The notes below the pieces were generated by a model, which did not search any database, was not told the DNA's origin, and saw only the letters and a program-made list of their open reading frames with translations. Position numbers and translations under genes: made by a program. Source: JBBTQJ01 sp038065755 (GTDB lineage: Bacteria; Patescibacteriota; Minisyncoccia; Minisyncoccales; Staskawiczbacteraceae). Taken from it: a stretch of DNA of 10,303 nt. The stretch is taken from NCBI GenBank assembly GCA_038065755.1, contig JBBTQJ010000033.1, forward strand, positions 1-10,303. The letters run 5' to 3'. The first letter of the stretch is position 1; each line of letters begins with the position of its first letter. Of this stretch, positions 1 to 4,913 are shown in pieces.

Positions 1-219
1 GGTCTTTCGATTCAGCGATATAAGGGTTTGGGAGAAATGAATCCGGAACAGCTTTGGGAAACAACAATGAATCCGGAAAACAGAATATTGCTTCAAGTAA
101 CGGTTGATGACGCCAGAGAAGCAGATAAAACCTTGGACATTTTAATGGGAGAGGAGGTGGAGCCGAGAAAAAAGTTTATCCAAACCCACGCCAAATCAGT
201 AAAAAACCTGGACATATAG
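1..219 (+). CDS. gyrB: DNA gyrase subunit B, C-terminal end (5' partial)
   Basis: These are the last 72 residues of the ATPase subunit of DNA gyrase, which with GyrA introduces negative supercoils. The frame is open from base 1 and ends at TAG 217-219. It begins with the QRYKGLGEMN signature at the end of the TOPRIM region, followed by QLWETTMNPE. The tail has LMGEEVEPRKKFI and finishes in VKNLDI, which fits GyrB better than the related ParE. The ATPase and most of the TOPRIM domain lie outside the window. No hairpin terminator follows; the next 46 bases are an AT-rich heptamer repeat before the next ORF, so read-through is possible. Family assignment is firm from these motifs. Confidence 0.95.
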   Translation, partial: GLSIQRYKGLGEMNPEQLWETTMNPENRILLQVTVDDAREADKTLDILMGEEVEPRKKFIQTHAKSVKNLDI

Positions 220-226
220 AAACGAA

Positions 227-261
227 TTTTCAATTTTAAATTTTCAATTTTCAATTATTAA
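227..261. repeat. Five-unit AT-rich heptamer tandem repeat
   Basis: Five consecutive 7-base units fill the gap after gyrB: TTTTCAA, TTTTAAA, TTTTCAA, TTTTCAA, TTATTAA. Three are identical and two are degenerate. The array ends 4 bases before the ATG at 266. Its position could affect expression of the next gene if copy number varies, but that is inference. AT-rich drift alone could give a weaker version of this pattern. Confidence 0.7.
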
Positions 262-265
262 ATTT

Positions 266-382
266 ATGGATCCAGAGAAATCTAATTTTGAACAATTAGA
301 AGGCATTGAAGTTAGCCATGAAAAATCGGAACTTACTCTCGAGCAAAAAAAAAAACACTTGGAGAAGTGTGGACCGAAATGA
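266..382 (+). other. Upstream reading frame with A11 slip site, probable true N-terminus of the next gene
   Basis: An ATG at 266 opens a 38-codon frame that stops at TGA 380-382. It runs through eleven consecutive A (345-355). A -1 shift in that run joins it to the frame of the 361-residue ORF, giving LEQKKK then TLGEVWTEMIVDN with no stop. The joined product would start MDPEKSNFEQLEGIEVSHEK and be about 34 residues longer than the GTG-started version. Possible causes are transcriptional slippage, ribosomal frameshifting on A_AAA_AAA, a real one-base deletion, or a homopolymer sequencing error. The sequence alone cannot separate these. Confidence 0.5.
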
Positions 383-1452
383 TTGTTGATAATGTTAATG
401 CGCCAGAAAACATTGATGAAATGACGCAAGACGAAATTAAAAAATGGCTGTTTCGGTCAATTATGAAAGATACTGAGATATTGGCTGAAGAATTGGGTCT
501 GCAAATAGACGCTGATTTAGTTGAAAAAATAAAAAAAACAAAAAATTTAGACAAAAAATCTGCTTTAGAATTGGAATACATTAAAAAAGTACACTCACAA
601 GTTGATGATATAGTGCAAAATTTTGATAAGTCAGCAAAAAAAAGCACAAAATGGGATTCTTGGCCGAAAAAAATGAGAGAAATTAAAGAGTTCAATTGCG
701 TTGGAGCCACATTATTAGGAATACACTTATTGGAAAACGGCGGGATAAAATCGTATTGCGGAAATCCTGCTGATCATATTTTAAATATTGTCAAATTATC
801 AAATGGCGAATGGTGGTATGTTGATTTTATGAACGGCAAGAAAAATATAAAAAAAATTGAACCAGAGGAAATAATAATTGCCGAAACCCCGGTTTTAAAA
901 ACTAAACAGCCGAATATTGATTACAAACTAATACCAATTTATGAAAATTCAGAAGTAGTTGGTTCTGTGCTTGGCAATTTATCTTGTTTAAAACAAGAGG
1001 CGGAAGACCCAAATATTTCTGATGAAAATATTGAAAAAAGAGAAGCAAAGGAATATTTAGAAAAATACAGCCACAATTTTCAAAAAGCAGATTTTTCGTT
1101 GTTGCAAGAATCTTTATATCCAAAACTTATTGAAATTGACGAGACGGAAGAAATGCAACAAGAAATTGAAAGGATAAATACCATGAGAGAATTCGTAAAA
1201 CCAGTTCAAGATTATGTAAAAACATTAACAATAGAACAAAAAAGAGCTATTATTGAAGAAGTAAAACACAAAAAAGAAGCTATTGAAAGTTTATTTTATC
1301 AGGAAGATACTTCCGTATTGGAAGATGTCAGTCCGAAGTTAAGAAAAGCGCTAGAATTATTTTTAGAAAGTCTAAAAGATGCAAAAGATAAACAACCAGA
1401 GGTTTACCAAGAAGTTGTAGAATTAGTTATTGACAAAATGAGGAGTTTGTAA
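367..1452 (+). CDS. Unrecognised protein with transglutaminase-like Cys-His-Asp pattern
   Basis: I do not recognise a named gene. Residues are numbered from GTG 367; the first ATG in this frame is at 379. Residues about 15-105 are mostly charged and helical. The middle holds FNCVGATLLGIHLLENGGI with Cys111, then PADHILNIV with His137 and WWYVDF with Asp153. The order and spacing resemble the catalytic triad of the transglutaminase-like/papain-like fold, in which the Cys is followed by a helix, then His and Asp on strands. Residues about 215-361 are rich in Glu and Lys and look helical or coiled-coil. No signal peptide or membrane segment is visible, so a cytoplasmic location is likely. The start is uncertain: neither GTG 367 nor ATG 379 has a well-placed ribosome site, and the frame continues upstream through the A11 run at 345-355. 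Function is unknown; the fold call is inference from motif order. Confidence 0.8.
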   Translation: MWTEMIVDNVNAPENIDEMTQDEIKKWLFRSIMKDTEILAEELGLQIDADLVEKIKKTKNLDKKSALELEYIKKVHSQVDDIVQNFDKSAKKSTKWDSWPKKMREIKEFNCVGATLLGIHLLENGGIKSYCGNPADHILNIVKLSNGEWWYVDFMNGKKNIKKIEPEEIIIAETPVLKTKQPNIDYKLIPIYENSEVVGSVLGNLSCLKQEAEDPNISDENIEKREAKEYLEKYSHNFQKADFSLLQESLYPKLIEIDETEEMQQEIERINTMREFVKPVQDYVKTLTIEQKRAIIEEVKHKKEAIESLFYQEDTSVLEDVSPKLRKALELFLESLKDAKDKQPEVYQEVVELVIDKMRSL

Positions 1453-1462
1453 GCGTGGGGTG

Positions 1463-1490
1463 TTGACTTTAATTTTTAATCGGCTATTAT
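1463..1490 (+). promoter_or_regulatory. Sigma70-type promoter for secE-nusG-rplK
   Basis: TTGACT (1463-1468) and TATTAT (1485-1490) are separated by 16 bases. Both hexamers are near consensus. The site lies 11 bases after the preceding stop and about 107 bases before secE, with a predicted start near 1497. The same 16-base spacing occurs in the two other good promoters of the window. Confidence 0.7.
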
Positions 1491-1500
1491 AAAGATAGAT

Positions 1501-1518
1501 GGCCGCGAGGCCTTTTTT
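1501..1518 (+). promoter_or_regulatory. GNRA-capped mini-hairpin with U6 at the 5' end of the secE transcript
   Basis: GGCC (1501-1504), loop GCGA, GGCC (1509-1512), then six T (1513-1518). The loop fits the stable GNRA class. The hairpin would begin about 5 bases after the predicted transcription start. It resembles a tiny terminator, but so early in the RNA it may instead act as a 5' stability or pausing element. Function is inferred. Confidence 0.4.
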
Positions 1519-1533
1519 AGAAACAAAAAATTC

Positions 1534-1595
1534 ATCGGGTTAAATAATTTTGGTTTTGCCAAAATTAAAATCCGAAGGATTTTATTTAACCCGAT
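1534..1595 (+). promoter_or_regulatory. Three-way-junction-like structure in the secE leader
   Basis: A perfect 14-base inverted repeat, ATCGGGTTAAATAA (1534-1547) with its complement at 1582-1595, encloses two adjacent perfect hairpins. The first is AATTTTGG/CCAAAATT (1546-1553 with 1559-1566, loop TTTTG). The second is AAAATCC/GGATTTT (1567-1573 with 1577-1583, loop GAA). The outer and inner stems share one or two bases at the junction. The outer stem ends 2 bases before the secE ATG, so it could control ribosome access. It could equally be an inserted palindromic element. I recognise no riboswitch class. Confidence 0.6.
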
Positions 1596-1597
1596 AA

Positions 1598-1789
1598 ATG
1601 AATATTATAGAAAAAGCAAAATCATTTTTAAAAGAGGTTTATGTTGAGCTTAAAAGAGTAAGCTGGCTTTCCAGAAAAGAGGTTTTGAGGTACACATTAA
1701 TAGTGCTGGCGGTGAGCTTGGCCGTAGCAGCTTTTTTAGGCGGCTTGGATTATATATTTTCAGAAATAGTTAAAAAATTCGTTTTTTAA
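1598..1789 (+). CDS. secE: Preprotein translocase subunit SecE
   Basis: SecE is the small essential subunit that clamps SecY in the SecYEG protein-export channel of the cytoplasmic membrane. The 63-residue product is the usual short single-span bacterial form. An amphipathic cytoplasmic helix (about 5-28) carries the family core FLKEVYVELKRVSWLSRKEV. One hydrophobic segment follows at about 31-55, and the tail is short and basic. The start ATG lies 2 bases after a strong stem and has no Shine-Dalgarno sequence. nusG begins 8 bases after the stop, reproducing the conserved secE-nusG-rplK order, which supports both the call and co-transcription from the promoter at 1463. Confidence 0.95.
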   Translation: MNIIEKAKSFLKEVYVELKRVSWLSRKEVLRYTLIVLAVSLAVAAFLGGLDYIFSEIVKKFVF

Positions 1790-1797
1790 TAAATATT

Positions 1798-2343
1798 ATG
1801 CCAAAACAAGTAATAGAACAAGAAAGAAGATGGTATGTTATACATACTTATTCCGGATACGAAGACGCGGTTGCAAAAAACCTTAAGCAGAGGATTGAAA
1901 GTTTAGGTATGGAAGACAAAATTTTTAATGTAATCGTCCCTAAAGAAAAAAAGATCAAGATCAAAAATAGCAAAAGAAAAACAGTTGAAGAAAAAATTTT
2001 TCCAGGATATGTGCTTGTGGAAATGATAGTTACAGACGCTTCGTGGTATGTTGTAAGAAACACCCCAAGGGTTACGGGATTTTTGGGGGCGGGCACCACG
2101 CCCATTCCGGTTTCACAAAGAGATATTGATGAATTAATGAAAAAAGTGGAAGAAAAAGAGCCCCAGTTTAAGATTGATTTTGAAATTGGTTCTCCGGTTA
2201 AAATTACAGACGGCCATTTTAAGGGATTTGAAGGAAAGGTTTCAGAAATTGATGAAGCTCGGGGGAAGATTAAAGTATTAATTAATATGTTCGGCAGGGA
2301 TACCCCCGTGGAATTAGATTCATTACAAATTAAAAAACTTTAA
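1798..2343 (+). CDS. nusG: Transcription termination/antitermination factor NusG
   Basis: NusG binds the clamp of RNA polymerase, modulates pausing and links polymerase to Rho or to ribosomal protein S10. The 181-residue product is standard length. The N-terminal NGN domain starts with RRWYVIHTYSGYE (10-22) and includes FPGYVLVEM (from Phe68) and RNTPRVTGFLG. The C-terminal KOW domain starts near Gly131 (GSPVKITDGHFKGFEGKV) and ends in the typical FGRDTPVELD stretch. There is no Shine-Dalgarno sequence ahead of the ATG. The gene sits 8 bases after secE and 8 bases before rplK, so all three are almost certainly one transcript. Nothing is missing from the family pattern. Confidence 0.97.
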   Translation: MPKQVIEQERRWYVIHTYSGYEDAVAKNLKQRIESLGMEDKIFNVIVPKEKKIKIKNSKRKTVEEKIFPGYVLVEMIVTDASWYVVRNTPRVTGFLGAGTTPIPVSQRDIDELMKKVEEKEPQFKIDFEIGSPVKITDGHFKGFEGKVSEIDEARGKIKVLINMFGRDTPVELDSLQIKKL

Positions 2344-2351
2344 AATTATAT

Positions 2352-2777
2352 ATGGCAAAACAAATTAAAGCAATTGTAAAAATTCAAATACCGGCTGGCA
2401 AAGCGACTCCGGCTCCTCCTATTGGCCCGGCCTTAGCCCAGCACGGTTTAAACATAGCTGAATTTTGCCAGAGATTTAATGACGCCACTAAAGATAGGGT
2501 AGGTTTTATTATTCCGGCAGAAGTTACTATTTTTGTTGACAGGTCTTATACTTTTAAATTAAAAAGTCCGCTCGCTTCAGAATTATTAAAAAAAGCGGCG
2601 GGAATTGAAAAAGGATCGGGCCAGCCCAATAAAACAAAGGTTGGAAAAGTTACAAGAGCGCAATTAAAAGAAATCGCCGAGAAAAAAATGGCAGACTTGA
2701 ATACAGCCGACATTGAACAGGCAATGAAAATAATTGAAGGCACCGCCAAAAATATGGGAATTGAAGTAAAAGAGTAA
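2352..2777 (+). CDS. rplK: 50S ribosomal protein L11
   Basis: L11 (uL11) forms the stalk base of the large subunit with 23S rRNA helices 43-44, where translation factors dock. The 141 residues match the usual length. The N-terminal domain has IKIQIPAGKATPAPPIGPAL style signatures (here KIQIPAGKATPAPPIGPALA) followed by GLNIAEFCQRFN. The C-terminal RNA-binding domain has GSGQPNKTKVGKVTR and the final AMKIIEGTAKNMGIEV. Start and stop are unambiguous. rplA, which normally follows rplK, is absent here; a strong terminator starts 28 bases after the stop. Some CPR lineages are reported to lack L1, so rplA may be elsewhere or missing. Confidence 0.97.
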   Translation: MAKQIKAIVKIQIPAGKATPAPPIGPALAQHGLNIAEFCQRFNDATKDRVGFIIPAEVTIFVDRSYTFKLKSPLASELLKKAAGIEKGSGQPNKTKVGKVTRAQLKEIAEKKMADLNTADIEQAMKIIEGTAKNMGIEVKE

Positions 2778-2804
2778 AAACATAACGTAATAATTATAAT
2801 AATT

Positions 2805-2837
2805 AAAATCAACTCCGGCAACGGGGTTGATTTTTTT
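2805..2837 (+). terminator. Rho-independent terminator of secE-nusG-rplK
   Basis: A 13-base-pair stem (2805-2817 with 2822-2834, one G-U pair) is closed by a GCAA tetraloop. The T run 2831-2837 overlaps the 3' arm. It follows the rplK stop by 28 bases and cleanly ends the operon. Confidence 0.9.
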
Positions 2838-2862
2838 ATTGTTAAAATGGTAAAATTATAAA
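2835..2862 (+). promoter_or_regulatory. Possible weak promoter for the dCMP deaminase operon
   Basis: TATAAA (2857-2862) lies 16 bases after TTTATT (2835-2840), about 28 bases before the dCMP deaminase ATG. A promoter is expected here because a terminator precedes it, but the -35 is poor and the region is very AT-rich, so the exact boxes are uncertain. Confidence 0.25.
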
Positions 2863-2890
2863 ATAAATAAGAAATAATTAATAAAAAAAT

Positions 2891-3415
2891 ATGGAAGAAA
2901 TAAAACTTGCCCTGAGCCATGTCGAAGGGGAAAAATATGTGCGGCCAAGCTGGGACGAATATTTTTTAAACTTAATAGAGCCAATAGGAAAAAGAGCGAC
3001 ATGTGATCGCGGAAGAAGCGGGTCTATAATAGTAGGCCCTGGGCATACGATAATTGCCACAGGTTATGTTGGGTCTCCTCCCGGACAACCACATTGCGAC
3101 GAAGTCGGACACATGATGATAACCAGAATTGACGACAAGGGAAACCAATCTCAGCACTGCGTAAGAACCTTGCACGCTGAAGAAAATGCCATATTGCAGT
3201 GCGCCAAAGACGGTATAAAACTTGAAGGGGCTATAATTTATTCAAAAATGGTGCCATGCTATAATTGCGCTATGAGAATTATAAGAGTCGGCATTAAAAA
3301 AGTTGTTGCGCAAAAAAGATATCATGTAGACGGCTTATCTAGAAAACTATTTCAAGACGCAGGAGTGGAATTAATTGTTATTGATGACACAACAGAACAA
3401 TATGAAAAACAATAA
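2891..3415 (+). CDS. Deoxycytidylate (dCMP) deaminase
   Basis: This zinc enzyme deaminates dCMP to dUMP, supplying the substrate for ThyA encoded downstream. The 174-residue product carries the cytidine/deoxycytidylate deaminase core. RPSWDEYF opens the domain. HAEEN gives the zinc ligand His95 and proton-shuttling Glu97, and PCYNC gives zinc ligands Cys123 and Cys126. YVGSPPGQPHCDEVGH and QHCVRTLHAEENA fit the dCMP rather than the cytidine branch. Residues about 6-15 (LALSHVEGEK) precede the conserved start of the domain and are encoded by a repeat-like unit at 2909-2930. GTG at 2939, 9 bases after a GGGG stretch, is a possible alternative start that would remove the repeat. The NUDIX ORF overlaps its end. 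It is probably the first gene of the dCMP deaminase-NUDIX-tmk unit. Confidence 0.93.
   Translation: MEEIKLALSHVEGEKYVRPSWDEYFLNLIEPIGKRATCDRGRSGSIIVGPGHTIIATGYVGSPPGQPHCDEVGHMMITRIDDKGNQSQHCVRTLHAEENAILQCAKDGIKLEGAIIYSKMVPCYNCAMRIIRVGIKKVVAQKRYHVDGLSRKLFQDAGVELIVIDDTTEQYEKQ
2909..2930. repeat. Short repeat unit GCCCTGAGC...CGAAGGG, in frame
   Basis: GCCCTGAGC (2909-2917), a five-base centre, then CGAAGGGG. The complement of 6028-6047 in folA has the same two arms around a four-base centre. The two copies lie in opposite orientation. Here the unit encodes residues about 7-14 at the very start of dCMP deaminase, ahead of the conserved domain. Confidence 0.6.
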
Positions 3416-4028
3416 AGACGACGAGCAAATTTTAGTTGTAAAGTCAGATATTATTTTTAGAAATGGGAAATGGCAGGGGTTAAAAACTGATAATCTTGAT
3501 TATTATATTGATTTGATAAAAAATAATTATGAGTTTAAAAGAAGGGGTGACGTGGAAACAAACCCCTCTTTCCAACAAATAATCCCGTATATTATTTTTA
3601 ATTTTCAAAATAAATATTTTATATATAAATATTTGCCAAAAGCCGGTGAACAAAGGCTGGTTAATACTTACCAACTTGGAGTCGGCGGACATATAAATAA
3701 AGAGGATATTAACGGCAATATAGATGTTTTAGAAGCCGGCATGATGCGCGAATGGGAAGAAGAGATTGATTTTAAAGGAAATTTATTAGAAAAGAAATTA
3801 GTCGGAATATTAAATGACGACACAAATCCGGTTGAGCAGGTTCATTTGGGCTTGGTTTATAATTTTACAGGGGGCAACCCGGAAATTTCTATTAAAGAAA
3901 CAGATAAAATGCAAGGCGAACTTGTTGATAAAAAAGATATAGGAAAATATATTGAGGGAAACCCCGGCATCTGGGTGCAGATAGTTTATAACGAGTATTT
4001 AAAAAAATTCATCGGGTTAAATAAATGA
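3402..4028 (+). CDS. NUDIX hydrolase-like protein (predicted phosphoesterase)
   Basis: NUDIX enzymes cleave nucleoside diphosphates linked to another group. From ATG 3402 the product is 208 residues. The NUDIX core has GVGGHI (94-98 region: Gly95, Gly96) and the metal-binding helix REWEEE (Arg116 to Glu121). The stretch between them is longer than in the classic G-x5-E-x7-REUXEE box, as in the COG4112-type predicted phosphoesterases with GGHI. Upstream, SFQQIIPYIIF also fits that group. The substrate cannot be read from sequence; its place between dCMP deaminase and thymidylate kinase suggests nucleotide clean-up, which is inference. The chosen start overlaps dCMP deaminase by 14 bases; an ATG at 3384 is also in frame. 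The stop overlaps the tmk ATG (ATGA). The last codons lie in a 23-base repeat also found before secE. Confidence 0.82.
   Translation: MKNNKDDEQILVVKSDIIFRNGKWQGLKTDNLDYYIDLIKNNYEFKRRGDVETNPSFQQIIPYIIFNFQNKYFIYKYLPKAGEQRLVNTYQLGVGGHINKEDINGNIDVLEAGMMREWEEEIDFKGNLLEKKLVGILNDDTNPVEQVHLGLVYNFTGGNPEISIKETDKMQGELVDKKDIGKYIEGNPGIWVQIVYNEYLKKFIGLNK
4002..4024. repeat. 23-base exact repeat of the secE leader
   Basis: Bases 4002-4024 are identical to 1525-1547, including the core TTCATCGGGTTAAATAA after six A. Here the sequence encodes the last NUDIX residues (KKFIGLN) and ends one base before the tmk ATG. In the secE leader the same bases form the left arm of a 14-base inverted repeat; the right arm is absent here. 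Confidence 0.85.
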
Positions 4029-4636
4029 TTAAAAATAATTATCCGGGAAAATTTATTGTTATAGAGGGGCTAGACGGTTCCGGAAAAAATGCCCAGATAG
4101 ATTTATTAATAGATTTTTTAAATAAAAACAAAAAAGAGGTTGTTGCAACAAAAGAGCCAACAACAGAATCGGAGGCGGGCAGAAAAATTAAGCAGGCGCT
4201 GAAAGGCGAAATTATTGTAGAGCCGCTAGAATTGCAAAAATTATATGTACAAGACAGAAAAGAACATTTGGAAAATAAAGTTATTCCGGCTTTAAAAGAT
4301 AAAAAGTTTGTGGTTTCTAGCCGATATGCTTTTTCCACTTTTGCCTACGGAGGTTCAGACGGCTTGGATGTGGATTTGTTGATAAAAATGAACGACGAAT
4401 TTTTATTGCCCGATTTAACAATAATAATTAACGTTAACCCCGAATCTTGCATGGAAAGAATTGAAGGGAGGGGAGAGCCCAAGGAATTATTTGAAAAAAG
4501 AGAAAAGCTATCCAAAGTTAATGAATTTTATAAAAAACTTCCCCAAATGTTTGAAAGTGTTATTATGATAAACGGGGAAAAGCCAATACCTGAAGTTTTT
4601 GAAAACGTCAAAAAAATAATTGAAAGAATTTTGTAA
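4025..4636 (+). CDS. tmk: Thymidylate kinase (dTMP kinase)
   Basis: Tmk phosphorylates dTMP to dTDP, the step after ThyA. The 203 residues match the family. FIVIEGLDGSGKN (10-22) is the P-loop and ATKEPTTE follows at the usual distance. RYAFSTFAYGG (100-110) is the substrate-binding DRY/AY region, and RIEGRGEPKELFEKRE resembles the LID segment, followed by KVNEFYKKLP. Two signature positions differ. The residue after the P-loop lysine is Asn22, then Ala23, where Ser/Thr is usual. The Asp of the DR(Y) motif is Ser99. The enzyme may still be active; lineage-specific variation is likely. The ATG overlaps the NUDIX stop by 4 bases (ATGA), implying translational coupling. No terminator follows before the thyA promoter region. 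Confidence 0.92.
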   Translation: MIKNNYPGKFIVIEGLDGSGKNAQIDLLIDFLNKNKKEVVATKEPTTESEAGRKIKQALKGEIIVEPLELQKLYVQDRKEHLENKVIPALKDKKFVVSSRYAFSTFAYGGSDGLDVDLLIKMNDEFLLPDLTIIINVNPESCMERIEGRGEPKELFEKREKLSKVNEFYKKLPQMFESVIMINGEKPIPEVFENVKKIIERIL

Positions 4637-4649
4637 TTGAATTAATTAA

Positions 4650-4677
4650 TTGACTAATTTGTTTTAAAGAGTAATAT
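4650..4677 (+). promoter_or_regulatory. Sigma70-type promoter in the tmk-thyA gap
   Basis: TTGACT (4650-4655), 16-base spacer, TAATAT (4672-4677). Predicted start is near 4684, exactly where the structured leader begins. A perfect TATAAT also occurs at 4703-4708 but without a usable -35. Confidence 0.6.
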
Positions 4678-4685
4678 TTAAAACA

Positions 4686-4773
4686 GCTCTTTGAAAGGAG
4701 GGTATAATAAAATAATTTCCCCGAGCCTCGGCGCTCGGGGAGGAAACCAGCTGAATTATGTTATACCGAGAGC
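4686..4773 (+). promoter_or_regulatory. Long structured leader or small RNA upstream of thyA, class unknown
   Basis: Four nested helices fit in order. They are GCTCT/AGAGC (4686-4690 with 4769-4773), GGTATAA/TTATACC (4701-4707 with 4761-4767), ATAATT/AATTAT (4712-4717 with 4754-4759) and TCCCCGAGC/GCTCGGGGA (4718-4726 with 4733-4741). The total is 27 pairs. Asymmetric internal loops lie at 4691-4700 and 4742-4753. The first loop contains AAAGGAGG (4694-4701), a perfect Shine-Dalgarno consensus. CAGCT (4684-4688) can instead pair with AGCTG (4749-4753), excluding the outer helix. It does not match tmRNA, SRP RNA, 6S or a riboswitch that I know. It may be the 5' leader of thyA or an independent RNA. 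Confidence 0.5.
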
Positions 4774-4853
4774 ATGGAAAACAGATATCGCACGAAATTA
4801 AGAAATACATTAAAAACCAAAAACGGAAATTAAACCAATTAAAATTATTGTAA
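4758..4853 (+). CDS. Possible 31-residue basic peptide
   Basis: ATG 4758 opens a 31-codon frame ending at TAA 4851-4853. The product begins MLYREHGKQISHEIKKYI and continues with many Lys, Asn and Gln; it is basic and could form a helix. I recognise no family. The start codon lies in the 3' arm of the leader hairpin, so folding would hide it. AGGA is 13 bases upstream. In favour are the promoter, the stop-free frame and the protein-like composition. Against are its shortness and the AT-rich background, which gives Lys/Asn codons by chance. It lies 60 bases before thyA and could be a leader peptide. Confidence 0.25.
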   Translation: MLYREHGKQISHEIKKYIKNQKRKLNQLKLL

Positions 4854-4875
4854 CCACCGTGGTCGGACGGGACGA

Positions 4876-4905
4876 AATTCCCCGCCGCTCCGTCGGCGGG
4901 GAATT
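4876..4905 (+). repeat. 12-base-pair GC-rich hairpin directly before thyA
   Basis: AATTCCCCGCCG (4876-4887) pairs perfectly with 4894-4905 around the loop CTCCGT. No T run follows, so it is not a standard terminator. The only G-rich stretch that could serve as a thyA ribosome site (GGCGGGG, 4895-4901) lies in the 3' arm and would be masked. It resembles the 4716-4746 hairpin (AATT...CCCCG...CGGGGA), which suggests related palindromic units. Confidence 0.65.
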
Positions 4906-4913
4906 GTTTAATC

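Noticed and set aside
333..710. 125-codon minus-strand frame opposite the transglutaminase-like gene
   Set aside because: Phe/Ser-rich translation typical of the complement of Lys/Glu-rich coding; no motifs.
2546..2920. 124-codon minus-strand frame over rplK and its terminator
   Set aside because: A hydrophobic shadow of AT-rich sequence; it crosses a clear rplK gene and its terminator.
3543..3567. Inverted repeat AGGGGT/ACCCCT inside the NUDIX gene
   Set aside because: It codes for a segment that looks normal for this NUDIX group (DVETNPSFQQIIPY), so it is probably coincidence rather than an insertion.
4703..4708. Perfect TATAAT box as the main thyA promoter
   Set aside because: No acceptable -35 at 16-18 bases; TTGACT-16-TAATAT just upstream is better.
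4876..4905. Hairpin before thyA as a terminator
   Set aside because: The stem is strong but no T run follows; it is better treated as a palindromic unit or translation-control hairpin.
4637..4913. Known RNA gene (tmRNA, SRP RNA, RNase P RNA, 6S, tRNA, folate riboswitch)
   Set aside because: I looked for their conserved cores and found none; the fold is described without a class.
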